Shown here in pieces: positions 1 to 9,992 of a DNA stretch of 64,000 nt; the first letter of the stretch is position 1, and the number at the start of each line of letters is the position of its first letter. The notes below the pieces were generated by a model. It was not told the origin of the DNA. It saw nothing but the letters and a program-made list of their open reading frames with translations, and made no database searches. The translations under genes and the position numbers were made by a program. This stretch comes from Stomoxys calcitrans (Eukaryota; Arthropoda; Insecta; Diptera; Muscidae). The DNA is taken from contig NC_081555.1 of NCBI RefSeq assembly GCF_963082655.1, positions 20,622,643 through 20,686,642 on the forward strand. Reading direction: 5' to 3'.

Positions 1-865
1 TTCAAATCATCAATGAAGAACGACATGTCTGAAATCACATGTCCCTAAGCTAGAGAATTCAGCTTCAGAAGACCTCCTCTTGAAAAACCTACACCAGTCC
101 AGGAATTTGTATGGCTCCCTTATTTGTAAGAATTTAGTAATGACCACTGCTTTAGTGCCCCGGTCCAGCATGAAGCCGTCAGCATATATGGAAGGCCCAT
201 AGAATGGTAGTGAAGTTTTAGGTTGAATGGGTAGGCCTCACCGAAGGGTGAGTTCACTCTGAGGCCAGTTCGACCCATTGTAACACCCTAGCAAGAAAAA
301 TAAGAAAAGGAAAAAGGAAGACCCGGTGAGAAAATCATGATGATGATTTTCCGAAAATATATATTTATAATACAGTAAATATAGGAATAGAATAGGAATC
401 AAGCGCCTACCCGCGCAAGTGCTTCCCCGGATCTTAATCCCACACGCACTCAAATATATGTGGGTGTCTTCGGGCCAAATTTCTCTTTCAGGGAAAACAA
501 GGTCCAAACTATAAATGATGTACAACAACCTGTGCGGAAAGTACTGCGGATAAAACAGACGAAACGTCCCAAATGCGAAGTACCTCAAATGAAGGGCAAT
601 TTTCGTCGCGGCGCACTTAACCTACAAATACAAAGGCCTCAGGTCGAGGAGAATGGGCTCTAAGCTTACGAGATTAATACTGCCGAAGTGTCTTGCACTT
701 ACCATACCATCCTGCGGAAAGACATTTCCTCCAGAGCCCGTTGTCAGATACTCAAATTGAAGGTGAGAATCGGACGAATCGCAACCGTAAACAAAAGGCC
801 CCAGGCGTCCCCTTTATTGACCCACTCCTTCCCTCTTGACCCTCTCCTCCCCTCTTGACCATCCT
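1..865. other. Left edge, no confident gene
   Basis: I see no host exon here. On the minus strand, positions about 1-210 give a stop-free run of roughly 60 codons with a motif resembling the start of a LINE RNase H domain (IYADGF), so this may be an old non-LTR retrotransposon scrap. Because the RhoGAP gene at 16293 opens with a splice acceptor, this stretch is probably part of its upstream intron. The rest is unassigned. Confidence 0.3.
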
Positions 866-947
866 TTCGATATGACCAGTTCTAGATCTTAAGAGCCAAA
901 CTGATCGTTTAGTTTGGAACCCTCCGTATAGAAGTCTATGTAACTTC
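866..947 (-). pseudogene. LINE RNase H relic, left of the LTR element
   Basis: Read on the minus strand, this short piece encodes YIDFYTEGSKL, the first conserved motif of a LINE RNase H domain (normally YTDGS), followed by an in-frame stop and DLELVISK. The same reading continues on the far side of the LTR retrotransposon, at 13216 and above, once the element and one copy of its 4-bp target duplication are removed. The two pieces are therefore one LINE relic split by the 12.3 kb insertion. The in-frame stop shows it is dead. Confidence 0.7.
944..947. repeat. Target site duplication, left copy (CTTC)
   Basis: CTTC directly precedes the TG of the 5' LTR and recurs directly after the CA of the 3' LTR at 13213-13216. 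Four-bp duplications are usual for Ty3/gypsy integrases. Confidence 0.85.
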
Positions 948-3900
948 TGTAGAGTGCGCTCGTAGATGTGTTTTTTTCCGTTTTTTTATGTGTGAGTGAG
1001 ACATATAGGTGATTTACTTTCTCAGTCCTTTCTTTTAGCCACAAACCTTCTTTCACAATCCACTGTGTGAGTGAGGCAGGTATAGCATGGTTATATATGT
1101 TTGCTGCAGTTTCCTTGTAGCTGCTTTTGTTCACATATAGTCGCTGCCAAGATACACCGGACATTAGCACAGTGTTAGGACATCCGCTTAGTAATCCGGA
1201 GGCCCAGGTTCAAATCTTGGTCAGGGTGAAGTTTTTTTTTATTTTTTTGTAATTATTCAATTTTTTTTTTGTACTAAAATCTGACATTTCCATTTCCATT
1301 GCAAATGGAAATATGGATAATGTATCTGGCTGAGAGATTTGTTTCATATTTTCGCCCTGTCCCTGAGCTCAAATTTCCTTTGGGTAGCCATATTTAACTT
1401 GGAATTTGCTGAATGGTGTTACTTTTTGGAAGTGACCCGAGCGTTTAAAAGCGCTTGGATCAGCCGAGATCAGCTCTTTTCAGTTCAAAGTGATCTCCCC
1501 GACCAGAACCCCTGTCAGTAAAGTTTTTTTTTCTTTTTGCGTTGTTATTCGCTATTATAACTTTTGGAAGTTTTACCAACAATTTATAAAGTTCGCGAGT
1601 GAATATAATATTAGTTTTCACGACTTTTCTTTATAAGTAAGTTTGAATAATAATTCACGCGAGTGGTTACAGTATTTTTTTTTTTAAGGAAATTCCTTTG
1701 ATTTTATAGTCTGCAATAGCATTTGTTTTGCCACGAAAGAAATTTTATGCATATATGCACGGATCCTTTTCTTACTGTTAGCTGTTCAGAGAATTAAAAT
1801 TTTCTTGGTAAGAGTGTGTCTAAGTTCTCTTATTATTTCCTGGTGGTGACGTTATGTATTTCATTATTCTTCAGCTTTGGAGTCTGTGACCACCAGACGA
1901 ATGCTCTCTTCACCATCGATTGGCTTCGCTGTGATCAGTCCGTGTATTTCTGCCGTCGTGAGGTTGTGTAATCGGCGTACCCCCAGTAAAGCGTGGTTAA
2001 AAGGGAAGCGGGAGGAATTAATCCCCGGGGAAAATCTTGGTTTTTCGGCCTAGAAGGAGAATTTTCTTTTTGTACAAGTCTTTGACTCATCATAACCCTT
2101 AAAATCTGAAGGCTGTGCTGTGGCTAAATTAACTCCATTCCCGGACGGTAGAATTATATTCATATGGCCTGATTCGTTGTGCGAGAAAGAGACCATTGTG
2201 TGATTTTTATATTTTTGCTTAATGCCTACACTTTACGATTTACTAAAGAAAAAGACTCTAGAGTTAATAGTTTTTTTTAAAGAAACCTTTATTAAAAGCA
2301 CTTTGTAAGAAAAAAAAAAGAACAATGAAAGTGAAATGTCAGTGTTCGCAATTTTACAATTAGTAAATCTTAAATTTTTGTTTCACGCTGAAATTAAAAT
2401 TAAAACTAACCATATCTAAGTGTGCAAAAATCAAAATCGTTGTTGTCATAGCAAAAGACTATTTCATACCTAAAGGCAAGTGATTTATACAAACTATGTA
2501 CATTCATACATACATAAAGGTTTTTGTGTAAAGCCCTTAAAAGAAGGGAACATCAAAGCATTGCAAGCAGCTTCGTGTACCAATCGCATTGAAAGGCCTT
2601 TCAACGAGGGAATCGAGCTACCAAGTAAGTGATCTTAACACTCTTTTTGTTATTACCTTTGGGACTCGCTCTCTTAGAATGTTAAAAACAACCGTTACCC
2701 TTCTGAGAGAACTTTGTCCAGTAAATAATTAAAATCATTTAAATAAATTTACTTATTAAAGATTCTCCATTCAATGATTCGAATTAATAACCTAAAAATT
2801 TAAATTCGAATATGTGTCTGGATGGTCTTTAATATAGAGTTGCAAAAAGAAACAGGAAATATTAACTTTGCTTCCGAACGCATGCATACGAGATAGTCAC
2901 GTATATACAGCTGACATCTACGGCACAACAACAAACGCCCACCAGTTTTAAAGTTTTGAAGACACTGCTGCAATCATACATATTGTGCCTACAGCATCGC
3001 AACTAGTTTAGTGGAGCAGTGACCATTTCGTATGCACGCGTTACATAGCAAATATTTATATTAAACAAATTTAAATCCTTGTCGAGTGTTTATTTAACTA
3101 TTAACAACGATGCTGATAGATATTGCACCCTCCAATGCATACAATTTTCTGTTTTGATAACGAACATAACTCCATTACTTGCTCACCGGAGACTGTAGAA
3201 TTTAAAAACCAAATGTACAAACTCTGCGGTCATTGACCCAGTATAACTCAGCTGTTTTTGTACGTATGTCGGTATGTCTATATGTTCGCTTTGTTACAGC
3301 ACAGCAAGACAATTTAATACGGGTTTCTTAACATAAAGAAAAAAATGATCGCATGAGACTTCACTTTCATTTAAGAAAAAAAAAAAACCATTTATTTTTT
3401 TTCCTAAAAGGAGATTTATTTTATACCCCATATATTTTTCTTGGATAGCTATAATGTTCTACTATTATAAAATTTGTATTGTTAACTCTTAGCTACGAAT
3501 TGAGGGAACTCTCGATAAGGTATTTTGAGGAGATATTTGGGAACCTAAGTTAACTAGAACACAATAGTGCTTTCTTGCTCTGTTTAATGAAATTTTAGGT
3601 TTACTCTTAGCTGTTAGGTTAAAATAAAATAAACCATGTTCATAAAAATGAGAAAAATGCTAAATTCCTGAATTAGAAATAAAACTTTGTATTTTCGGAA
3701 TGAAACTTTTTGGTAGATATTTATTGAATAAAGGTCGTTTAGTCGCAGATATGTGCTAGATATACCGTTGTCGTTTGATTTCCTCTGACCGGAAGTGTAG
3801 AGGGGGTGTGGCGTAGAAGGGTCTACCATGAATTTGATGCTATTAAGGAAGCTAGGTAGACAGGTAGGGAGGGCGAATTGTGGTGAACACCATCTTAACC

Positions 3901-4165
3901 ACAACCGAACTTACACCTGAATTTACTTTCCCATTTCTTTCGTTTAGGCCGTACTCTCTATTAAGAGTCGACCTCATACAAGCACGCAAATATCTTATTA
4001 AAATTTTACGGTAGCGAAGTGAGTGAGTGAAATGGCAAGATCCCAACCCACCGACGAGCAAGTAGGCCGGAAAAACGTGCGTGCTTCCGCCATGATCACC
4101 CTCAAAGAACCCAGTGGTTTAACAAACCTACTATTTCCGGTACAAATCGACCGTTGTATGCTACA
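948..4165 (+). repeat. 5' LTR, 3218 bp
   Basis: It is bounded by TGTAG...CTACA, a 5-bp terminal inverted repeat. By eye it is identical to 9993-13212 except for a poly-T run near 1261 that has 10 T here and 12 there. At over 3 kb it is far longer than most fly LTRs (commonly 200-600 bp). It carries no recognisable protein: the longest frames (for example 3614-3904 on -) resemble nothing I know. It contains a tRNA-like unit at 1155-1228. The internal promoter and polyadenylation site could not be placed. Confidence 0.93.
1155..1228 (+). other. tRNA-Thr-like sequence inside the 5' LTR
   Basis: Seventy-four nt, the length of a tRNA. There is an A-box-like TAGCACAGTGTTA, an anticodon-type loop TTAGTAA with AGT centred (Thr), a T-arm CCAGG-TTCAAAT-CTTGG with a 5-bp stem and 7-nt loop matching the B box, and possible CACC/GGTG acceptor pairing. 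A run of nine T at 1232-1240 follows, a typical RNA polymerase III stop. The anticodon stem and inner acceptor pairs are poor, so I do not call it a working tRNA gene. It may be a SINE head or a tRNA captured by the LTR. An identical copy lies in the 3' LTR. Confidence 0.55.
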
Positions 4166-4178
4166 ATTATGAAATTTT

Positions 4179-4196
4179 TGGCGCCCAACGTGGGGC
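4179..4196 (+). promoter_or_regulatory. Primer binding site for tRNA-Lys
   Basis: TGGCGCCCAACGTGGGGC is complementary to the 3' end, including CCA, of Drosophila-type tRNA-Lys(CTT) as I recall it. It lies 13 nt after the end of the 5' LTR, an unusually wide gap (0-8 nt is common). It would prime minus-strand cDNA synthesis. Confidence 0.8.
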
Positions 4197-4979
4197 CCGA
4201 GTGACTTTGAACCATTATGTTTGTTTTTCTCTTCTTGCGTAAGCTAGAATGTTGAACAGGTCTTCTTGATATTAAAGATATCGTAGTTAATTCACTCGGC
4301 TCCAAAACTTTTTTCCCCTCTTTCTCTTTCCCACTATTCTTTTTATTTCTTATCATTTTCTATTGTTGGTAACATTACTTATCATTGGATTTTGCAGTCT
4401 GTAGGAAGCAGTAGTGCTATCGGATGTAACCGGATAATGATTATCGCCAACCCTCTCCTTTTACTGTCTTAGTGAATATTTAGGCTGTTGATATTTTTAA
4501 TGGAATTCAGTTTTTGGAATATATTTCTAAACCTGACTTTAAGATATCGATAATTTAAATAATTTACCCTTAATTTTTTTTCGTATTTGGAGTATTTTCA
4601 TGTTATCAAGGACATGATTATCCAAAGTGAAACCGCTTTCTTATCTTTGTCTGTATCTCTACGTTTACTTTTCCTAATTTTTCCTATTCGGGGATAGGTT
4701 ATTTACAAATTATGTTCCACCCCACATCTCCTTCCGGTAACAGTTAAGGAATCAAACGATTTTGTTTATGAAAATCTGTTTTTTCGATTTAGTTATTATT
4801 TTTTTTATATTATTACTAGATGCTTTATCTTGGGATAATTTTCATTTGATATTTTGGATGTGATTGATGTATCATTGATTAGTGTTGAGTTTTTTTTTGG
4901 CGATCTCATATATTGTTTTTTTTGCGATTCGATTGTGATATTTTTATTAATTCGGTCTTGAGGCTTCGGCACTTATTTA
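4197..4979 (+). other. Retrotransposon leader region
   Basis: About 780 nt of AT-rich untranslated leader between the primer site and gag. No long frame on +. Packaging or internal translation signals may lie here, but I see no recognisable motif. Confidence 0.5.
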
Positions 4980-6566
4980 ATGATGTCGGTTCGTAGAAGT
5001 ACGGAGGATATCCATGCTGCATCGACTGCTGCATTAGGCGAGGATACTTGTTCTATTTGTAGGCAGACTTTGGCAGACACAGCGTCTATGACTGAAACCG
5101 TGTGTAGGCACCGTTTTCATAAGACATGTATTTCTAATTATGCTCGCACGAATCAGAATTGTCCAGTATGTGGTGTTAGAGTTACGAAGGATGTTGGTGC
5201 TTTGACATCAAAATCCTCACAGAAAGTTAATTCTCCGGTTACTACTAGATCGGTTGCGAAAGCAAAGAATTTTGATGCTGGTAGGTCCACTGATGGTACG
5301 GCTCCTGGTCAAAATCCGCTCAATAGTAGTCCAGCAGATACATCACCTGCTAGTTCCACTGTTTCAGTATCAGCTCTCAAGGAGGTGGTTACCACGATTG
5401 TTTCCGAACAGCATACACAATTACTTTCCGTTTTGAGTACACAAATTTCTGCGTTGGTTGAGAAAAGTGTTGAGGCTGGCATATCGCGCTTGAATTCAGT
5501 GAATTCTATACATGCTTCGCACTCGTCGTCACCTCAAACCGGAGGGAATCCTCGAATGCATGCTTTGCCTGACGTGGAGCAGCGTACTTTGGAACAACTT
5601 TTGGGGATCCAACCTCGAAATTTGAATCAAAGTCACAATGCTAACCTGCACGGAAGTTCAAACGCTGGTCAAGAGGCACTTGATGTTCGCCCTAGCCATA
5701 ATGGCACAATGACAGATTTATTGTTCCGACCTGATAGGATTAGCCAGATTTTGCATAATTGGAAACTTAAATTTAATGGAAGTTCGAATTGTTTGCCAGT
5801 GGACAGTTTCATTTACCGCGCTGAGGCGTTGACAAAACAGACATTGAATGGTAATTTCGAAATTTTGTGTGGAAATGCCAGTATGTTGTTCGAAGGAAAG
5901 GCTAGTGACTGGTTCTGGCGTTTTCATAAATCAGTAGGTAATTTTCAATGGTCTGACTTGTGTAGAGCACTGCGTGAACAGTATCGTGATTCTCGTACTG
6001 ATATGGACTTCCGAGAATTGATACGCGATCGTAAACAAAAGCCGAATGAATTGTTTGATGTTTTTTATGAGTCAGTGATTGATCTTGTTGATCGCCTTAA
6101 TCAACCCCTGTCTGATCGTACCCTCGTGGAGATCTTAAGAAGGAATCTGCTCCCCGAGATACAACATGAGATTCTCAACATGAAGATAGATTCTGTTGGA
6201 CAATTGAGAGAGGTTTGTCGCCGCCGTGAATTCTTTATTCAGGATATGAAAAATAGGCACAGTGTAGTGAGCAATAAGTCCCATAACTTTTCGAGGCGTG
6301 TTTCTGAGCTGGATGTTGCAGGCAGCGAGGGTCCTGAATTGTTAGAATTGGATGAAGTTGCTGAAGTCAACCTCACCTGTTGGAACTGTAAGCAATCAGG
6401 GCACCGATATCAAGACTGTGTTGCTGATAGAACCATCTTTTGTTATGGATGTGGCATGCCCGACACCTATAAGCCCAATTGTCGAAAGTGTGCTTCAAAT
6501 TCAAAAAACTTCCGCTCGAATCCACCGAAAGGTGCATCCAGGGTGAACAGCCCTGCCGACAATTAA
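4980..6566 (+). CDS. gag: Gag polyprotein with N-terminal RING-H2 finger
   Basis: 528 residues. Residues 24-64 form a full RING-H2 pattern: C24-x2-C27, C42-x-H44-x2-H47-x2-C50, C61-x2-C64. RING-H2 fingers normally recruit E2 enzymes in ubiquitin ligases and are not a standard part of Gag. A low-complexity Ser/Thr/Asn-rich stretch follows (about 70-240), then the Gag core (about 245-430; DWFWRF, FRELIRDRKQKPNE), and near 467 a CCHC zinc knuckle (CWNCKQSGHRYQDC) followed by a second Cys cluster that lacks the usual His (CYGCG...C). The Gag core and knuckle assemble the particle and bind RNA. The ATG-ATG start at 4980 gives the whole finger. The gag stop at 6564-6566 overlaps the pol frame, with a slippery heptamer at 6503-6509. 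Confidence 0.9.
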   Translation: MMSVRRSTEDIHAASTAALGEDTCSICRQTLADTASMTETVCRHRFHKTCISNYARTNQNCPVCGVRVTKDVGALTSKSSQKVNSPVTTRSVAKAKNFDAGRSTDGTAPGQNPLNSSPADTSPASSTVSVSALKEVVTTIVSEQHTQLLSVLSTQISALVEKSVEAGISRLNSVNSIHASHSSSPQTGGNPRMHALPDVEQRTLEQLLGIQPRNLNQSHNANLHGSSNAGQEALDVRPSHNGTMTDLLFRPDRISQILHNWKLKFNGSSNCLPVDSFIYRAEALTKQTLNGNFEILCGNASMLFEGKASDWFWRFHKSVGNFQWSDLCRALREQYRDSRTDMDFRELIRDRKQKPNELFDVFYESVIDLVDRLNQPLSDRTLVEILRRNLLPEIQHEILNMKIDSVGQLREVCRRREFFIQDMKNRHSVVSNKSHNFSRRVSELDVAGSEGPELLELDEVAEVNLTCWNCKQSGHRYQDCVADRTIFCYGCGMPDTYKPNCRKCASNSKNFRSNPPKGASRVNSPADN

Positions 6567-9500
6567 AGTTACTTACTAACACTATTGAAGAATTTCCCAA
6601 ATGTGACTCCCCTATTTCGTCTGCTTCCTCTAAAACAATTTCTTTAGCTCCTTCTGATAATATAGCATCAAAATTGCCAGTTATTCCTGCCAGACTTGGT
6701 CCCAGACCATTAAAACCTCTCCACGAGCGTATAAAACTTTATTACGAGGCTCGCGCTAGAATTTTTGGTGAAGAGCATAAGCCTGCTCGATCTGCGATAC
6801 GAATGAGAAACTTTTGGAAGAAAGTTAAAGCGGTGAAGAAACTTTTTGCAGTCTCAGTCATTAATAGGCCTGGTGATGTCCGTCCATATGCCGAGGTTCA
6901 GTTATTGAATAAGAATATGATCGGGTTATTAGACACAGGTGCCTCTGTATCTTGCCTAGGTTCACAAGCAGCTAGGAACATTTTAGTGTCTAATGAGAAG
7001 GTCCGAAGATTTAATACCTCAGTCAACACGGCTGATGGCAAACCGCAGGATGTGAAAGGTGTTCTGACAACCGATATTGCATTTAGGGGAAAAGTTGTAC
7101 CCATATCTTTATTTATTGTGCCTAGTTTGTCGCAAGATTTAATTCTAGGAATGGATTTTTGGCGAATTTTTGATTTGTTCCCATCATCTTTGCTACCTTG
7201 TATTGCCCCTTGTATTCCGAAGGTGTCCGAAATTTCGAATAGACGTTTCCTTACTAGTGATCAAGAAATGAGGCTTCGACTTGTTGTGGATGCTTTTCCT
7301 TCATTTTCCAAGGAGGGACTTGGAAAAACTACCGTTCTGTGCCACGTTATCGACACTGGCGATGCCAAGCCTATAAAGCAGCGCCATTTCCCGGTTTCTC
7401 CCGCTATTGAGAAACTTATTTACGATGAACTCGACCGGATGTTGGCAATGGGGGTCATCGAGGAATCGACTAGTGCTTGGTCATCTCCAGTTGTTCTTCA
7501 CAGGAAACCTGGAAAGAATAGGCTCTGTCTGGATAGCAGGAAAATAAACTCCGTGACTATAGGCGACGCTTATCCTCTTCCTCATATCGACGGCATATTG
7601 AGCCGTCTGCCTAAAGCTGAATATATTAGCAGCATTGATCTTAAAGATGCATTCTGGCAGATACCCCTCGACCAATCATCGAAAGATAAAACAGCCTTTA
7701 CCGTACCTGGAAGACCGCTGTATCACTTCAAAGTCATGCCGTTCGGATTGTGCAACGCACCTCAAACAATGTCCCGGCTGATGGACAAAGTGATACCAGC
7801 TACTCTCAGGACGGAGGTATTTGTTTATCTGGATGATCTCTTGGTGGTATCTGCTACATTTGATCGTCATATGCAAGTGTTAGAGGAAGTGGCTAAGTCT
7901 TTGCGTGCCTCCGGACTGACAATTAATGTTGAAAAAAGTAGATTTTGTGTGACGGAGGTCCGATACTTAGGTCATGTGGTTGGTGACGGGGTAATTCGCA
8001 CAGACCCAGAAAAAGTTTCCGCAATAACAGATTTTCCGACACCAAGGTCTGTGAAGCAAATCAGACGGTTTTTAGGGATGTCAGGTTGGTATAGGAAATT
8101 TATTCGGAACTATGCGGCCATATCAGCCCCTTTGACTGATATGCTGAAAGCAAATCGTAAGTTTATATGGAGTGAAGAAGCTCAAAGGTCCTTTGAAGAG
8201 TTAAAGTCTATCCTGAGTTCAGCCCCTGTTTTGCATAGCCCTGATTTTTCGCAGCCTTTTTATATACACTGCGATGCTAGCAAAACAGGTATAGGAAGCG
8301 TATTGGTGCAAAAGAATGCGGAGGGTGAAGAGTTTCCCATTGCCTTCATGTCAAAGAAACTCAATCAAGCCCAACGCAACTATAGTGTCACCGAACAGGA
8401 ATGCTTGGCCGCAATGGTGAGCATTAAAAAGTTCAGGGCTTATATCGAGGGACATGAGTTCACGGTGATAACAGATCACGCGTCGTTAAAGTGGCTCATG
8501 TCTCAAAGCGACTTAAGCACAAGGCTGGCTCGGTGGGCTTTGAAACTTCAAGGGTACCGCTTTAAAATCGAACATCGTAAAGGATCGCAAAATATAGTTC
8601 CGGATACCCTTTCCCGTGCCAACACGGAAGATTTGTCCGAGGTCTATGGTTTGTCTGAAATAGGGACTGACAGAGGGATTTTTGTAGATTTAAACTCTAC
8701 CCCTTTCTCCTCAGATGAGTATAAAGACTTAGTTAAAAAAGTTGAAGAAAACATTAACTCCACTCCTGACGTAAAGGTAATTGATGGATACTTGTACCGC
8801 AGGACTGAACATTCGGTTGGGGAACAGACGACTGATGACTTGACTTGGAAACTGTGGATACCCCGGAGTTTGGTTCCGGAAGTTTTGAGACGACACCATG
8901 ATGATCCCATGTCGGCCCATTCTGGTATGAATAAGACTTTAGAGCGCATTCGCCGTTACTATTTTTGGCCCAATTTAGTGAATGATGTCAGAAGTTACAT
9001 CAATGCCTGTGAAATCTGTAAGACAACGAAGCATCCTAACCACGTTATGCGTCCGCCAATGGGTAAGACCAGTGAAACGTATAGGTTTTTTCAAAAACTT
9101 TATGTTGACTTCTTAGGTCCTTATCCCAGATCGAGATCTGGTAATGTTGGAATTTTTGTCGTTTTGGACCATTTTTCAAAGTTTTCGTTCCTTCAACCTG
9201 TTAAGAAATTCACTGCCGAGGTGGTGACAAAGTTTTTAGAGGAAAGTCTTTTTCACGTTTTCGGTGTGCCAGAAACTATAGTGTCTGATAATGGCACACA
9301 ATTTAAAGCCCATAAATTCAATGACCTTTTGCAAAGCTATGGCGTTTCCCACGTTTACACTGCCGTTCATTCGCCTCAGGCCAATGCGTCTGAGCGGGTA
9401 AACCGCTCAGTAATTTCTGCGATAAGATCTTACGTCAGGTTGGATCATAAGGATTGGGATGAACAATTAAGTAGAATTTCTTGTGCATTGCGTTCAGCCG

Positions 9501-9922
9501 TCCATTCTTCTGTGGGTACCTCTCCATATTTTATGGCCTTTGGACAACATATGATTACAAATGGGTCCACTTACAAGCTCTTGAGGACGTTAGGCATGCT
9601 TGATGATCGTTCGATTCAGTTTAACCGGTCTGACTCCTTTGATATAGTCAGGACTAAAGCCACGGAGTGCATGCGCAAACAATTTGAACGCAATGAGAAG
9701 GCTTATAATACGAGATCTCGCGAGGTGTTGTATGAAGAGGGTCAGGAGATATTCCGTAGAAATTTCCGACAGAGTGACTTCGAAAAAGGATACAATTCTA
9801 AATTGGCTCCTACATTTATTAGAGCACGGATTAAACGTAGACTGGGCAATGCATATTACGAGCTTGAGGACTTACAAGGAAGGCCAATTGGTAAATATCA
9901 CGCTAAAGATATTCGTCAGTAG
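6479..9922 (+). CDS. pol: Pol polyprotein: protease, RT, RNase H, integrase
   Basis: 1147 residues from the first ATG of the frame, though translation most likely enters by -1 frameshift at 6509. Domains in order: aspartic protease with DTGAS near residue 152; reverse transcriptase with PFGLCNAP and the catalytic YLDD near 449; RNase H starting CDASKTGIG near 598; integrase zinc domain H-x-H/CEIC from about 806; and the catalytic core with D near 876, D at about 937 (SDNGTQF) and E at 972. The last D and E are 34 residues apart, one fewer than the usual 35. No chromodomain is seen at the C-terminus. The frame is intact over its whole length, which agrees with the near-identical LTRs and a recently active element. 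Confidence 0.93.
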   Translation: MSKVCFKFKKLPLESTERCIQGEQPCRQLKLLTNTIEEFPKCDSPISSASSKTISLAPSDNIASKLPVIPARLGPRPLKPLHERIKLYYEARARIFGEEHKPARSAIRMRNFWKKVKAVKKLFAVSVINRPGDVRPYAEVQLLNKNMIGLLDTGASVSCLGSQAARNILVSNEKVRRFNTSVNTADGKPQDVKGVLTTDIAFRGKVVPISLFIVPSLSQDLILGMDFWRIFDLFPSSLLPCIAPCIPKVSEISNRRFLTSDQEMRLRLVVDAFPSFSKEGLGKTTVLCHVIDTGDAKPIKQRHFPVSPAIEKLIYDELDRMLAMGVIEESTSAWSSPVVLHRKPGKNRLCLDSRKINSVTIGDAYPLPHIDGILSRLPKAEYISSIDLKDAFWQIPLDQSSKDKTAFTVPGRPLYHFKVMPFGLCNAPQTMSRLMDKVIPATLRTEVFVYLDDLLVVSATFDRHMQVLEEVAKSLRASGLTINVEKSRFCVTEVRYLGHVVGDGVIRTDPEKVSAITDFPTPRSVKQIRRFLGMSGWYRKFIRNYAAISAPLTDMLKANRKFIWSEEAQRSFEELKSILSSAPVLHSPDFSQPFYIHCDASKTGIGSVLVQKNAEGEEFPIAFMSKKLNQAQRNYSVTEQECLAAMVSIKKFRAYIEGHEFTVITDHASLKWLMSQSDLSTRLARWALKLQGYRFKIEHRKGSQNIVPDTLSRANTEDLSEVYGLSEIGTDRGIFVDLNSTPFSSDEYKDLVKKVEENINSTPDVKVIDGYLYRRTEHSVGEQTTDDLTWKLWIPRSLVPEVLRRHHDDPMSAHSGMNKTLERIRRYYFWPNLVNDVRSYINACEICKTTKHPNHVMRPPMGKTSETYRFFQKLYVDFLGPYPRSRSGNVGIFVVLDHFSKFSFLQPVKKFTAEVVTKFLEESLFHVFGVPETIVSDNGTQFKAHKFNDLLQSYGVSHVYTAVHSPQANASERVNRSVISAIRSYVRLDHKDWDEQLSRISCALRSAVHSSVGTSPYFMAFGQHMITNGSTYKLLRTLGMLDDRSIQFNRSDSFDIVRTKATECMRKQFERNEKAYNTRSREVLYEEGQEIFRRNFRQSDFEKGYNSKLAPTFIRARIKRRLGNAYYELEDLQGRPIGKYHAKDIRQ
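6503..6555 (+). promoter_or_regulatory. Programmed -1 frameshift site (A AAA AAC) with two hairpins
   Basis: Within gag the codons read TCA AAA AAC, so the heptamer A AAA AAC at 6503-6509 is in the exact frame needed for -1 slippage (X XXY YYZ). Pol lies in the -1 frame and is open across this point. Thirteen nt downstream is CACC-GAAA-GGTG (6523-6534), a 4-bp stem on a GNRA loop, then a CAGGGT/GCCCTG stem (6539-6544 with 6550-6555). The two could stall the ribosome separately or as part of a larger fold. The site lies 54 nt before the gag stop. Confidence 0.75.
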
Positions 9923-9992
9923 AAACATCTACCAGCGTGATCATCTTTCGGTTCATTTCACTCCCCGAAATCTGATTTTTGTGGGGGGTAAA
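9923..9992 (+). promoter_or_regulatory. Short 3' untranslated stretch with polypurine tract
   Basis: The gap between the pol stop and the 3' LTR is only 70 nt. It ends GTGGGGGGTAAA (9981-9992) directly before the LTR TG, a short polypurine tract that would prime plus-strand DNA. No env fits here. Confidence 0.65.

Noticed and set aside
3614..3904. 96-codon minus-strand frame, repeated at 12661-12951
   Set aside because: It is present twice only because it lies in the LTRs. No recognisable domain, and composition like the surrounding AT-rich LTR.
9923..9992. Possible env gene of the LTR element
   Set aside because: Only 70 nt separate the pol stop from the 3' LTR, and the LTRs carry no env-like frame, so there is no evidence that the element is an endogenous retrovirus with an envelope.
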